Shown here one piece after another: positions 37,129 to 44,397 of a stretch of 63,253 bases of DNA. The translations under genes and the position numbers were made by a program. The DNA comes from ARK-15 sp038880255 (GTDB lineage Archaea; Thermoplasmatota; Thermoplasmata; Thermoplasmatales; ARK-15). Below the pieces are notes generated by a model. That model had not been told where the DNA came from. It did no database searches and saw only the letters and a program-made list of their open reading frames with translations. Position 1 is the first letter of the stretch. Every line of letters begins with the position of its first letter. The DNA is taken from NCBI GenBank assembly GCA_038880255.1, contig JAVZSA010000002.1, positions 1-63,253 of the forward strand. Reading direction: 5' to 3'.

Positions 37129-38190
37129 CTAATACACCCCCAGAGTAACAAGAAGAACACTCCAGATAAGATTTATAATCGAAAGTGGAAGGAGGATCTT
37201 CCAACCAAAATTCATGAATTTATCTACTCTAATCCTGGGAAGAGCTATCCAAAGTGTCAAAAATATAAACATAAATATGAATGCCTTAATTAAAAGCCAG
37301 AAATAACCAGAACCAAAAATTATGAAATCACTGCCACCACCTAGATAAACAACAGAAATGAAAAGGGAAGCCAAAAAGACACTTCCAAAAACACCGAGAT
37401 AAAATACACCAAATCTTAAACCTGAATATTCAACATTAAATCCTGATACAAGTTCACTTTCGCTTTCTGGTAGATCAAATGGTACTACAGCCATTTTTGC
37501 CACCATGGAAACAAAAAAGACAAAAAAGCCTATTGGCTCTAAAATTGCTATAGGCCAAGGATTTTTTGCTATATATGCCAAATTTAATGAATTTCCGTAT
37601 CCTGAGAGAAGGATTACAACACCCAATGCTGAAATTACCATTGGTATTTCATAACTCAAATCCTGAGCTGCTGCCCTAAGAGCACCTAACATTGAAAATT
37701 TATTCCCTGAGGATAATCCAGCTATTATTTCACCTATTGGCGCAATTGCCGAAAATCCTATAATAAGAAGAAGTGTGTATTTTACATTTACAAATGTAAG
37801 ATCTATACCTAAAAGATTCCCATAGGGAATTATAAGATAAGATAAAACTAAAAATGTAAAAACAATATATGGAGCGAATCTAAATAAAATTGGATCGGCC
37901 CTATCAGGAATAATGTCCTCCTTTCCAAATATTTTTAATGCATCTGCAATTAGCTGAAATATTCCGTATGGGCCTACTCTATTTGGGCCTATCCTTTGTT
38001 GGAGGTCTGCCATATATTTTCTAAAAATGTAAATTACAACTATTATTGTAATGGATGCTGCCAACAATATTAATATGGAAGCTATTAAATAAACAAGTAT
38101 TTCCTGTAAATATTCTCCATATATACCGTATACACCAAAATTTATTCCTATATATTTTAAAATGAAATTTATAAAATCCAGTATATTCAT
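37129..38190 (-). CDS. nuoH: NADH-dehydrogenase-like complex subunit H
   Basis: 353-residue membrane subunit joining the peripheral arm to the proton pumps and forming part of the quinone cavity. Conserved QQRIGPNRVGPYGIFQLIAD, AAAQDLSYEIPM and FDLPESESELVSGFNVEYSG. Its ATG overlaps the nuoD stop (ATGA). Confidence 0.95.
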   Translation of the reverse strand: MNILDFINFILKYIGINFGVYGIYGEYLQEILVYLIASILILLAASITIIVVIYIFRKYMADLQQRIGPNRVGPYGIFQLIADALKIFGKEDIIPDRADPILFRFAPYIVFTFLVLSYLIIPYGNLLGIDLTFVNVKYTLLLIIGFSAIAPIGEIIAGLSSGNKFSMLGALRAAAQDLSYEIPMVISALGVVILLSGYGNSLNLAYIAKNPWPIAILEPIGFFVFFVSMVAKMAVVPFDLPESESELVSGFNVEYSGLRFGVFYLGVFGSVFLASLFISVVYLGGGSDFIIFGSGYFWLLIKAFIFMFIFLTLWIALPRIRVDKFMNFGWKILLPLSIINLIWSVLLVTLGVY

Positions 38191-39293
38191 CTGTCCACCT
38201 CCCCAAAAACTGGATCGAGTGTGGATAGAGTAGCCACCATATCCGCAATCTTTAATCCCCTTACCATTATATTTGTGGCGGAAAGGTTATGGAATGCTGG
38301 AGATCTTATCCTTACCCTGTAAGGTCTATATGTACCATCACCCACAATATATACCCCAAATTCTCCTCTTGGTGATTCTGTTCTAGAATAAACTTCACCC
38401 TTTCCTTTTATTTTTAAAAGGCCTTGTTTCCTGTAAACAGGATTAAAATATTCACCATCAGGCATTTTATCAAAAGCTTGTTTTGCAATTCTTAATGATT
38501 GTTTCATCTCCTCAATCCTTACCTTATATCTTGCATAGTTATCGCAATCGGATGATGTGGGAATTTCAAACTCCACCTTATCATAGTAAAGATATGGAAA
38601 TTTTTTCCTAATATCATATTTAATACCACTAGCCCTCAATACTGGCCCTGTTATGCTATAATTCATTGCATCTTCTGGTGAAAGGTAACCTATTCCTTTC
38701 ATCCTTTGAATAAATATTTCATTTTCATCAAATATTTTCTGTATTTCATCTAATCTTTTGGGAAATTCATTATAAAATTCCAAAAATTTTTCTTTAAATT
38801 CTCCCGGTATATCTTTATAAACACCACCAATACTTATATAATTATATGTTAGCCTAGCACCTGAAAGCATTTCAAAGATTTGAACTATTTTTTCTCTTTC
38901 CCTAAAGGTATAGAAAAATGGCGTTATCATACCAAGATCGAGACCCATTGTTCCCAGCCAAATAAGATGACTGGCAATTCTATTTAGTTCAGCCACCATC
39001 ATTCTTATCCATTGTGCCCTTTCTGGAACTGAGATATCAGCCAGTTTTTCCACAGCGAGAACATAACCTAGCTCCATGTTATGGTTACTAATATAATCCA
39101 ATCTATCAATATATATTAGAACTGATGGATAAAACTTACTTTCAGATAATTTTTCCGCATTTCTGTGTAGATATCCAATGATTGGCTGTGCCTCCACTAT
39201 TGTTTCACCATTTAATTTTACTTTCAGCCTCAGTACACCATGCGTGGATGGATGTTGAGGCCCAAAATTAACATCAATAATCCTTTCTTCCAT
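38187..39293 (-). CDS. nuoD: NADH-dehydrogenase-like complex subunit D
   Basis: 49-kDa-type subunit, 368 residues, related to hydrogenase large subunits but without the NiFe cysteines. VNFGPQHPSTHGVLRL carries the quinone-pocket histidine and RLDYISNHNMELGYVLAVEKL the quinone-pocket tyrosine, so quinone reduction is expected. The ATG at 39293 follows GGGTGGTAAG; upstream in-frame codons belong to nuoC. NuoC and NuoD are separate genes. Confidence 0.95.
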   Translation of the reverse strand: MEERIIDVNFGPQHPSTHGVLRLKVKLNGETIVEAQPIIGYLHRNAEKLSESKFYPSVLIYIDRLDYISNHNMELGYVLAVEKLADISVPERAQWIRMMVAELNRIASHLIWLGTMGLDLGMITPFFYTFREREKIVQIFEMLSGARLTYNYISIGGVYKDIPGEFKEKFLEFYNEFPKRLDEIQKIFDENEIFIQRMKGIGYLSPEDAMNYSITGPVLRASGIKYDIRKKFPYLYYDKVEFEIPTSSDCDNYARYKVRIEEMKQSLRIAKQAFDKMPDGEYFNPVYRKQGLLKIKGKGEVYSRTESPRGEFGVYIVGDGTYRPYRVRIRSPAFHNLSATNIMVRGLKIADMVATLSTLDPVFGEVDR

Positions 39294-39294
39294 C

Positions 39295-39747
39295 TTACCA
39301 CCCATCTTTTGGATCAAAACTTACTGTGTCTGTACCATCCTCATTCATATTAACATACTGTTCCTTACTCATATCGTAATCTTTACGTAATGGATGACCT
39401 ACCCAACCCTCTGGAAGAAATATTCTTCTTAAATCCGGATGCCCTTCAAATTTTATTCCCATTAAATCATAGATTTCCCTTTCAAACCAATTAGCAGAAG
39501 CCCAAAGAGAAGTAGCACTTGGAAGAATATCATCCTTTGTTCTTACCTTTAAAACAATAATCTTATTTTCCATATATGAAGAAAGATGATAAACTACCTC
39601 TCTGTAATCAATATAATCAACTGCACTCATTAGAACTAGATAATTATAACCTTTTTCTTTCAAATCTTTTAAATGTTCTATTAATGATTCTTTATCAACA
39701 AGGATATAATCGTTACCATCCTTCATTTTTCCTTGATCTAAAATCAT
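39295..39747 (-). CDS. nuoC: NADH-dehydrogenase-like complex subunit C
   Basis: 30-kDa-type peripheral subunit, 150 residues. The C-terminal half has the conserved WFEREIYDLMGIKFEGHPDLRR followed by LPEGWVGHPLRKDY. AGGGGAGGCAGGAAG precedes the ATG, which overlaps the nuoB stop (ATGA). Confidence 0.93.
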   Translation of the reverse strand: MILDQGKMKDGNDYILVDKESLIEHLKDLKEKGYNYLVLMSAVDYIDYREVVYHLSSYMENKIIVLKVRTKDDILPSATSLWASANWFEREIYDLMGIKFEGHPDLRRIFLPEGWVGHPLRKDYDMSKEQYVNMNEDGTDTVSFDPKDGW

Positions 39748-40202
39748 CTTCCTGCCTCCCCTTTTCTAATTTTTTCCTGTAATTTGTTGATTGCATAAAT
39801 CAATGCCTCTGGAGTGGGAGGACAACCAGGGACATAAACATCAACAGGGATTATCTTATCCACACCCATAACAACTGAATATGCTCCTTGATATGGGCCT
39901 CCAGATGTAGCACAGGATCCATAAGCGATAACATACCTTGGTGATGCCATCTGTTCGTAAAGTCTTCTCACCCTTGGTGCCATCTTTTTTGTAACTGTTC
40001 CTGCAACTATCATCAAATCTGCCTGCCTAGGTGAAGCTCTAAAAATTTCACTACCAAATCTACCAATATCATAATGTGATCCCTGCGTACCCATCATTTC
40101 TATAGCACAACAGGCAAGTCCAAAAGTAAACGGCCATACAGAATTACTTCTTCCCCAATTTATAATTTCTTCTAATTTGGCAAAAAAAATTGAATCTGTC
40201 AT
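39744..40202 (-). CDS. nuoB: NADH-dehydrogenase-like complex subunit B (cluster N2)
   Basis: 152 residues; holds the terminal [4Fe-4S] cluster N2 that reduces quinone. The tandem cysteines in FGLACCAIEMMG, the cysteine in AYGSCATSGGP and that in VPGCPPTPEALI are the four ligands. Lies one base after nuoA and overlaps nuoC. Confidence 0.96.
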   Translation of the reverse strand: MTDSIFFAKLEEIINWGRSNSVWPFTFGLACCAIEMMGTQGSHYDIGRFGSEIFRASPRQADLMIVAGTVTKKMAPRVRRLYEQMASPRYVIAYGSCATSGGPYQGAYSVVMGVDKIIPVDVYVPGCPPTPEALIYAINKLQEKIRKGEAGR

Positions 40203-40203
40203 T

Positions 40204-40557
40204 TTATTTCCACTCCATATAACCTTTTTCTACTGCATATAATAAGCCAACAAGCATTATACCTATAAAAGTAAATGAAATTAAGTATTCTGGTATTAAA
40301 TTTCTTGCATCAAATGCCCAAGGTATTAAAAGCACAACAGCCACATCAAATACAGTAAACATAATTGCAACGAAATAATACTGTAAATGAATAGGGCCCT
40401 TGGCATCTCCTATAGTTTTTTCACCACATTCATAGGTATCATTCCTATATTTTTCTTTATGCTTCATAGAAATCTTATTTTCAATCCAAAGAAGCATAAA
40501 CACGGCAAACATTGTAAATAGGAATGCTACTGCTACAATTAAATATCCACCTAACAT
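40204..40557 (-). CDS. nuoA: NADH-dehydrogenase-like complex subunit A
   Basis: 117 residues, three membrane helices, with the conserved YECGEKTIGDAKGP loop and FDVAVVLLIPWA. Start taken as the ATG at 40557; an in-frame TTG lies nine codons upstream but would shorten the leader to nothing. First gene of the operon nuoA-B-C-D-H-I-J-J'-K-L-M-N. Confidence 0.93.
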   Translation of the reverse strand: MLGGYLIVAVAFLFTMFAVFMLLWIENKISMKHKEKYRNDTYECGEKTIGDAKGPIHLQYYFVAIMFTVFDVAVVLLIPWAFDARNLIPEYLISFTFIGIMLVGLLYAVEKGYMEWK

Positions 40558-40587
40558 AGATATCTCACTAAACCTATAATACAATTC

Positions 40588-40598
40588 AATATTTTAAA
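40588..40598 (-). promoter_or_regulatory. TATA-like box of the nuo operon
   Basis: On the minus strand TTTAAAATATT sits about 35 bases before the nuoA ATG, predicting a start of transcription near 40568 and a very short leader. This would be the only evident promoter for the ten-kilobase run nuoA to nep1. Confidence 0.45.
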
Positions 40599-40700
40599 GA
40601 TTTCATTTTAACAAATCTAAAATTTTAAAATTTTTTTCTTAAATAATTGTATTTTATTGAAATTTTATGTTTATTTTTATAAAAAATTTTAAAATGAAAA

Positions 40701-40709
40701 ATTTATTAA
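40701..40709 (+). promoter_or_regulatory. TATA-like box of the C/D box sRNA
   Basis: ATTTATTAA centred about 26 bases before the GCCAC that opens the sRNA terminal stem, the spacing expected if transcription starts at the first base of the sRNA. Confidence 0.5.
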
Positions 40710-40730
40710 GCAATTTGACATAAATAAATT

Positions 40731-40790
40731 GCCACAATGATGATCCCAATAAATACTGAAGGATGATGAAAGACGGGCGGGCTGAGTGGC
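40731..40790 (+). ncRNA. C/D box sRNA with two guides matching 16S rRNA
   Basis: Complete archaeal C/D sRNA architecture in 60 bases: terminal stem GCCAC (40731-40735) pairing GTGGC (40786-40790), box C ATGATGA (40737-40743), guide 1 TCCCAATAAATA, box D' CTGA (40756-40759), box C' ATGATGA (40763-40769), guide 2 AAGACGGGCGGG, box D CTGA (40782-40785). Both guides are exactly 12 bases. Guide 2 complements CCGCCCGTC, the universal 16S decoding-site sequence; by the D-minus-5 rule it points at E. coli C1402. Guide 1 complements TTTATTGGG, typical of archaeal 16S near 560-568, pointing at U562. It acts with L7Ae, Nop5 and fibrillarin. Targets are from remembered rRNA sequence. Confidence 0.88.
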
Positions 40791-40805
40791 ATAAATGTGA
40801 ATAAT

Positions 40806-41090
40806 ATGAAGGTATTAGTAATTTATTTTGATGAAAGTGATTCCTCTGTATTAAAGTATGTTAAGGATATTACTTCGGACATACTAGTTTACACTCCAGA
40901 TGAAAAAATTTCATACATTGGTTATGAAAATATTCATGGAAATATTTTAGAAATTTTAGATAAAATAAAGGGAACTGTGGACGTAATAGCTCTAAAAAAA
41001 AGGGAAAATTATCCAGTTGGAGATAAGTTTATTGGAAATTTAATAGAAACAATAAAATCAAAAGATTATAAGGTATTAGTTATACAGTGA
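40806..41090 (+). CDS. Small alpha/beta protein, weakly UspA-like, 94 residues
   Basis: Begins MKVLVIYFDESDSSVL and ends DYKVLVIQ, with GNLIETIKSKDYKVLVIQ resembling the last helix-strand of universal stress proteins; however, it is only two thirds of a UspA domain and lacks the G-x2-G-x9-G nucleotide motif, so the assignment is tentative. It starts 15 bases after the C/D sRNA with no promoter between, and may be translated from the same primary transcript. The stop codon touches the right end of the IS remnant. Confidence 0.55.
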   Translation: MKVLVIYFDESDSSVLKYVKDITSDILVYTPDEKISYIGYENIHGNILEILDKIKGTVDVIALKKRENYPVGDKFIGNLIETIKSKDYKVLVIQ

Positions 41091-41091
41091 A

Positions 41092-41349
41092 CTACCCTAA
41101 CGGATGGGTTTCTGCCTTGCCCGTAACTTTGGGGCTTCTCTCTTCAACTGCAATGCTTGCTTTCACAGGAATATGATTTATGTATCCGAACATGCTACTT
41201 GTAGATGCATAGTCCTCTGCGAAAATCTAGCCTAGGTTCCTTAAACAAAGCCCTTCTTCCTTTATCTTATTTGCAGCACCTACATCTCTATCAAATATTG
41301 AATGGCATGAAGGGCATAACTTATTCCTCTTATTATTTGTTTGAGGAAA
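41092..41349 (-). pseudogene. tnpB: tnpB C-terminal remnant (TnpB/Fanzor-type RNA-guided nuclease)
   Basis: Minus-strand translation gives NKLCPSCHSIFDRDVGAANK, the second CxxC of the TnpB zinc finger and the final RuvC aspartate motif DRDxxAA, then KIKEEGLCLRNLG, an in-frame TAG at 41229-41227, and a tail ending KAETHPLG before the stop at 41092. The first CxxC and all earlier domains are absent, and the frame is closed upstream by TGA at 41352-41350. Non-functional as a nuclease; whether a reRNA-like transcript from the right end survives is unknown. Confidence 0.8.
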
Positions 41350-41431
41350 TCAATAATCTATCCATGAAGATCTGCCTTCTATATCTCACGACCTGTATGA
41401 AATGGTATTGTAATGCATATACAGAATGCAT
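41333..41431 (-). pseudogene. tnpA: tnpA N-terminal remnant (Y1 HUH transposase)
   Basis: 32 codons starting MHSVYALQYHFIQVVRYRRQ, the well-known beginning of IS200/IS605 TnpA proteins, with a GGAG ribosome-binding site upstream. The frame stops just past the deletion junction; the HUH motif and catalytic tyrosine are missing, so the element cannot transpose by itself. Confidence 0.8.
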
Positions 41432-41471
41432 TCTTTTCTCCAAGTACAACTATAGATAACTTTGCGCGCTT

Positions 41472-42131
41472 TCATCCCCTTGCCAAGTCAAGGGGACTTC
41501 CCGCTCGCTGAGTTAATTTTTTAGCTTCAACAACTATAAAAGATCCCTTATCATTTCCTGATTCCCATTTTTCCTTGATTTGAACTCCAGGTTCATTAAA
41601 TAAGGTTTGTGCCCATCTAACTACTTCAAATTTTGAATCTTGTAAAAGCTCTTTTATCTGTTTTGAAGAATAAAATTTTGCCTCTTTATAGAATACATTG
41701 TTTTCTTTTAATTTTTCATAATATTTTCCATATTTACTTTCAGATTCAATAAATGCTAAATAAAGTTTACCATCTTTCTTGATTATTCTATTTATTTCAT
41801 TCAATACCTTTTTAGGATCATTTAAAAAACATATGGTGACTATCAATGTTGCATAATCGAATGTTTCATCTTTAAAAGGTATTTTCTCACCAAACGCCAA
41901 TAAAACTTCAATTCCTCTCATTTTTGCTATTCTCAACATATTTAGACTGATATCTATACCAAATTTTGTACCTAAAATTTGTGCAAATCTTCCAGTTCCT
42001 ACACCAATTTCTATACCTATTTTTTTATTTTTTATAAATGACTTTAATAAATTTACTTCATTTTCAAAAATTATCCAATTTTTCTCAAACCAAATTTCAT
42101 ATTCTTTAAAATTTCTATCAAATATATTCAT
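41472..42131 (-). CDS. Class I SAM-dependent methyltransferase (type 11-like)
   Basis: 219 residues. Motif I IGIEIGVGTGRFAQIL, acidic motif II FGIDIS, and FDYATLIVTICFLNDP with the late KKVLNEINRIIKKDGKLYL mark a UbiE/type 11 methyltransferase; substrate unknown. The last 14 residues (LTQRAGSPLDLARG) are encoded by the left end of the IS remnant, so the native C-terminus was probably replaced by insertion. The start overlaps the HTH regulator stop region, and the two follow hsp20 in one operon. Confidence 0.8.
   Translation of the reverse strand: MNIFDRNFKEYEIWFEKNWIIFENEVNLLKSFIKNKKIGIEIGVGTGRFAQILGTKFGIDISLNMLRIAKMRGIEVLLAFGEKIPFKDETFDYATLIVTICFLNDPKKVLNEINRIIKKDGKLYLAFIESESKYGKYYEKLKENNVFYKEAKFYSSKQIKELLQDSKFEVVRWAQTLFNEPGVQIKEKWESGNDKGSFIVVEAKKLTQRAGSPLDLARG
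41476..41495. repeat. Palindrome at the IS200/IS605 left end
   Basis: CCCCTTG and CAAGGGG form a perfect 7-bp stem around a 6-base loop. Subterminal hairpins of this kind are what TnpA binds in this family. The hairpin lies inside the last codons of the upstream methyltransferase gene. Confidence 0.75.
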
Positions 42132-42705
42132 CGAATATCCTCTTTATTATTTGATCCACGATATATCTAGGTAATCCCACCTCATAGGATACATAATTGT
42201 TATCCCAGGATTTTATAAATTCATAGAATATTGTTCTCTCTATTTCAGAGTTTATTTTTGGAATTATTTCATTATCTATCTTAGAAAGTATTTTCCTTTT
42301 CAAACTTATTTTTTCAGCAATTTTATCTTCCAGTTCTTTAATTTCACTATCAATTTTTTTAAGCATTTCAATTGGATTTCCATCCAATTCAAAATTGTCA
42401 ACTGAAATATCTAGACTTTTTTTCCTTATATCAAAAAAATAAGGGGTTAAATAAATATTTAAAATAAAACTTTCATCAAGACTATAAATTTTCCTATTTG
42501 GGCCCACATCGCTCTTTTCTGTGCCTTTCATCCTTACAATTTTTGTTTTTTCCAGTAAATAAAGATGTTTCATCACCGCTTGTTGTGATATTCCCAATTC
42601 CCTTGAAAGTTGTAGAGGGTAAATCTCTCCATGGATTAACCTGGAGAGTATTTCCCTCCTCGTCTTATTTTCTATAGCTGAAAGTATTGAATCTATATCT
42701 GTCAT
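42118..42705 (-). CDS. ArsR-like winged-helix transcriptional regulator
   Basis: 195 residues. The N-terminal 80 form a winged helix (IENKTRREILSRLIHGEIYP, then SRELGISQQAVMKHLYLLEK as the recognition helix, then GPNRKIYSLDE as the wing); the C-terminal part is a long coiled coil (EMLKKIDSEIKELEDKIAEK) probably for dimerisation. No metal-binding cysteines. Three bases after hsp20, suggesting control of that operon, perhaps in response to heat or damage. Confidence 0.82.
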   Translation of the reverse strand: MTDIDSILSAIENKTRREILSRLIHGEIYPLQLSRELGISQQAVMKHLYLLEKTKIVRMKGTEKSDVGPNRKIYSLDESFILNIYLTPYFFDIRKKSLDISVDNFELDGNPIEMLKKIDSEIKELEDKIAEKISLKRKILSKIDNEIIPKINSEIERTIFYEFIKSWDNNYVSYEVGLPRYIVDQIIKRIFDEYI

Positions 42706-42708
42706 AGT

Positions 42709-43236
42709 TCAATCTATCTTTACCCTGGTTCCACCCTTCTTTTTTGGTTGTTCCTTTTCTATTGTCACATCCAATATACCATTATGATAGGATGCCTTTG
42801 CTGTTTCTGGCTTTACTCTTTCTGGGAGTTCAATCACTTTGTAGTACTTCCTTTCAGGAACATCTGTCTTTATTATGATTGTATTTTCATCTACTTGAAG
42901 GTTTATCTGTTCCTTTTCAACTCCAGGAAGTTCTGCTGTAACATAAACATTCTTTTCATCATCTGAAACATCCACTAAAGGTTCCCTATAGCCTTCAAGT
43001 TCACCAATGCCAACTTTAGGAACGTTGCCAAATTCCTCTATTCTAGGTTTACCATCCGGTCCAATTTTCATTGTAAATCCATAAACGAAGGGCCCCTGAA
43101 CATCACTCATATGCCTTGAAAGCTCGTTTAATATTCTAGATATCCTTTCATTCATTCTCTTAAATTCTTCTTCAAAGTCATCAAAGAAATAATCGAAATC
43201 AAATTCATCTTCATCCCTTCTCCTTTTGAAGACCAT
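42709..43236 (-). CDS. hsp20: Small heat-shock protein Hsp20
   Basis: 175 residues: an acidic/aromatic N-terminal arm (DEDEFDFDYFFDDFEEEF), the alpha-crystallin domain (REPLVDVSDDEKNVYVTAELPGV onward) with the conserved ASYHNGILDVTI near the C-terminus. ATP-independent holdase. The ATG at 43236 has the near-consensus GGAGGTGAT at four to five bases, chosen over an upstream in-frame codon. First gene of an operon with the HTH regulator and the methyltransferase. Confidence 0.93.
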   Translation of the reverse strand: MVFKRRRDEDEFDFDYFFDDFEEEFKRMNERISRILNELSRHMSDVQGPFVYGFTMKIGPDGKPRIEEFGNVPKVGIGELEGYREPLVDVSDDEKNVYVTAELPGVEKEQINLQVDENTIIIKTDVPERKYYKVIELPERVKPETAKASYHNGILDVTIEKEQPKKKGGTRVKID

Positions 43237-43286
43237 TTTTATCACCTCCATATTAACATTAGGTTGTTCAATAATGGTTAATATCT

Positions 43287-43301
43287 AGTAATATATAAAT
43301 T
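43287..43301 (-). promoter_or_regulatory. TATA-like box of hsp20
   Basis: Minus-strand AATTTATATATTACT about 55 bases before the hsp20 ATG predicts a leader of about 35 bases, longer than most in this window, leaving room for a downstream operator between box and ribosome-binding site. No convincing palindrome was found there. Confidence 0.45.
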
Positions 43302-43310
43302 TTTCTTTAC

Positions 43311-44051
43311 TCATTTTATTACTATTATAATAAAAGCTGTATGCAAAATACCTGTATTTAATGGCCTCATTTCTCTTTGGCCATAAATCCATTCCCTTTC
43401 CATTATCTCATATATACTATTTTTTCTAAATTCAAAATTTTTTAGTTCCCGAACAAAATCTATGACCTGTGTTATGTTTGGTAAAAAAACAATTAACCTT
43501 CCATTAAATTTTAGAGAATTATAATAATCTTTTAAATAAATTTTAGGGTCTGGAATATCCACAAAAATTGCATCAAATTCATTATAATTTGTATTTAACT
43601 CATTATCAATTTTATATGGCTTGAAATAATCAATCCAACCTAACCAATCAAGTACATTTTTTACATGCACCAAATTTTTTTCAGATATGTCGTAGCCAAG
43701 TAATGTTGATGGTCTAATATAGTAAAGAATACCAACTGTAAGAAAACCGGAACCCACACCAATTTCAGCTACCTTACTGCTTGATGATATCCCTGATTTC
43801 CCAATCATATAAATCATATCTTTTAAAATGATTGTTTGTGTAATTCTTTCCATGTTAGAAAGTATATCCTCCAGAGTTGGTTTAACTATTAGGAAATTTA
43901 ATCCTAAAATGTTTATTTTATCACCATAGTTGTAATCTCTAAATTTCTCTGTATCAATTACCCCTAATCCAGGGATCCACTCCTTTTTACCACTCATTTT
44001 AAGAACATAAACCTTTCCATTCAATAATCCAATCAAATCTCCATAATTCAT
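43311..44051 (-). CDS. trmI: tRNA (adenine-N1)-methyltransferase TrmI
   Basis: Forms m1A at tRNA positions 57/58 in archaea. Family features: MERITQTIILKDMIYMI, motif I AEIGVGSGFLT, FDAIFVDIPDPKIYL as the catalytic-motif region, and C-terminal REMRPLNTGILHTAF (usual RPxxRxxxHTAF). 246 residues from the ATG at 44051 (MNYGDLIGLL); an in-frame TTG at 44093 exists. No ribosome-binding site, so probably leaderless. Single gene, unlinked to hsp20. Confidence 0.9.
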   Translation of the reverse strand: MNYGDLIGLLNGKVYVLKMSGKKEWIPGLGVIDTEKFRDYNYGDKINILGLNFLIVKPTLEDILSNMERITQTIILKDMIYMIGKSGISSSSKVAEIGVGSGFLTVGILYYIRPSTLLGYDISEKNLVHVKNVLDWLGWIDYFKPYKIDNELNTNYNEFDAIFVDIPDPKIYLKDYYNSLKFNGRLIVFLPNITQVIDFVRELKNFEFRKNSIYEIMEREWIYGQREMRPLNTGILHTAFIIIVIK

Positions 44052-44397
44052 AAGAAAATTATTAAAAAAATGAATATTAATATTTGGTATCAACTTCTTT
44101 AATAAAAAAATTATGAAATAGAGGTTAGAAAAATATTCAAATTAAACAATCATAATAAGTTTAAAATGTTTCAAAAAGAATTTGCTATTTTCTTTAATAC
44201 CTTACGCAAAGAAGATAGATAAACAAAAAAAAATGTAATAGAATATAGATAATTTCGTTAATCTTATATGTAAGGGTAAGAAACTTTGATTTAAAACAAT
44301 TGTTATTTGAAATGAAGATATTGTATTAAATGTAATTTGTCATTGAAATCATAACCCTACCGTAATGATTAAATAAAAAAATTGAATTTAAAAAATT
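44052..44397. other. Intergenic region with a possible structured element
   Basis: 346 bases without a gene between divergent trmI and the adenosine-specific kinase. Besides two promoters it holds CTATTTTCTTT (44185-44195) pairing AAAGAAGATAG (44208-44218), an 11-bp stem with one G-T pair and a 12-base loop whose CCTTAC complements GTAAGG at 44270-44275, the 10-base palindrome AACAATTGTT near 44297, and AATCAT/ATGATT around 44346-44370. In such A/T-rich DNA some of this is expected by chance; I do not recognise an RNA family. Confidence 0.3.

Larger units (their letters stand above)
41091..41510 (-). mobile_element. IS200/IS605-family element, internally deleted remnant
   Basis: About 420 bases on the minus strand hold a palindromic left end, the first 28 or so codons of a tnpA, and then directly the C-terminal third of a tnpB. 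The middle of both genes has been lost, leaving a non-autonomous derivative. The left-end hairpin is at 41476-41495; a smaller inverted pair (ACCC/GGGT) lies at the right end near 41094-41109. IS200/IS605 elements have no terminal inverted repeats or target duplication, so the exact borders are estimates. Base composition is visibly richer in G+C than the flanks. Confidence 0.78.

Noticed and set aside
40806..41090. Full universal stress protein
   Set aside because: Only the last helix-strand resembles UspA; the domain is too short and the nucleotide-binding glycine motif is missing.
41091..41510. Active IS200/IS605 transposon
   Set aside because: Both tnpA and tnpB are truncated, the HUH motif and catalytic tyrosine are absent, and tnpB has an in-frame stop.
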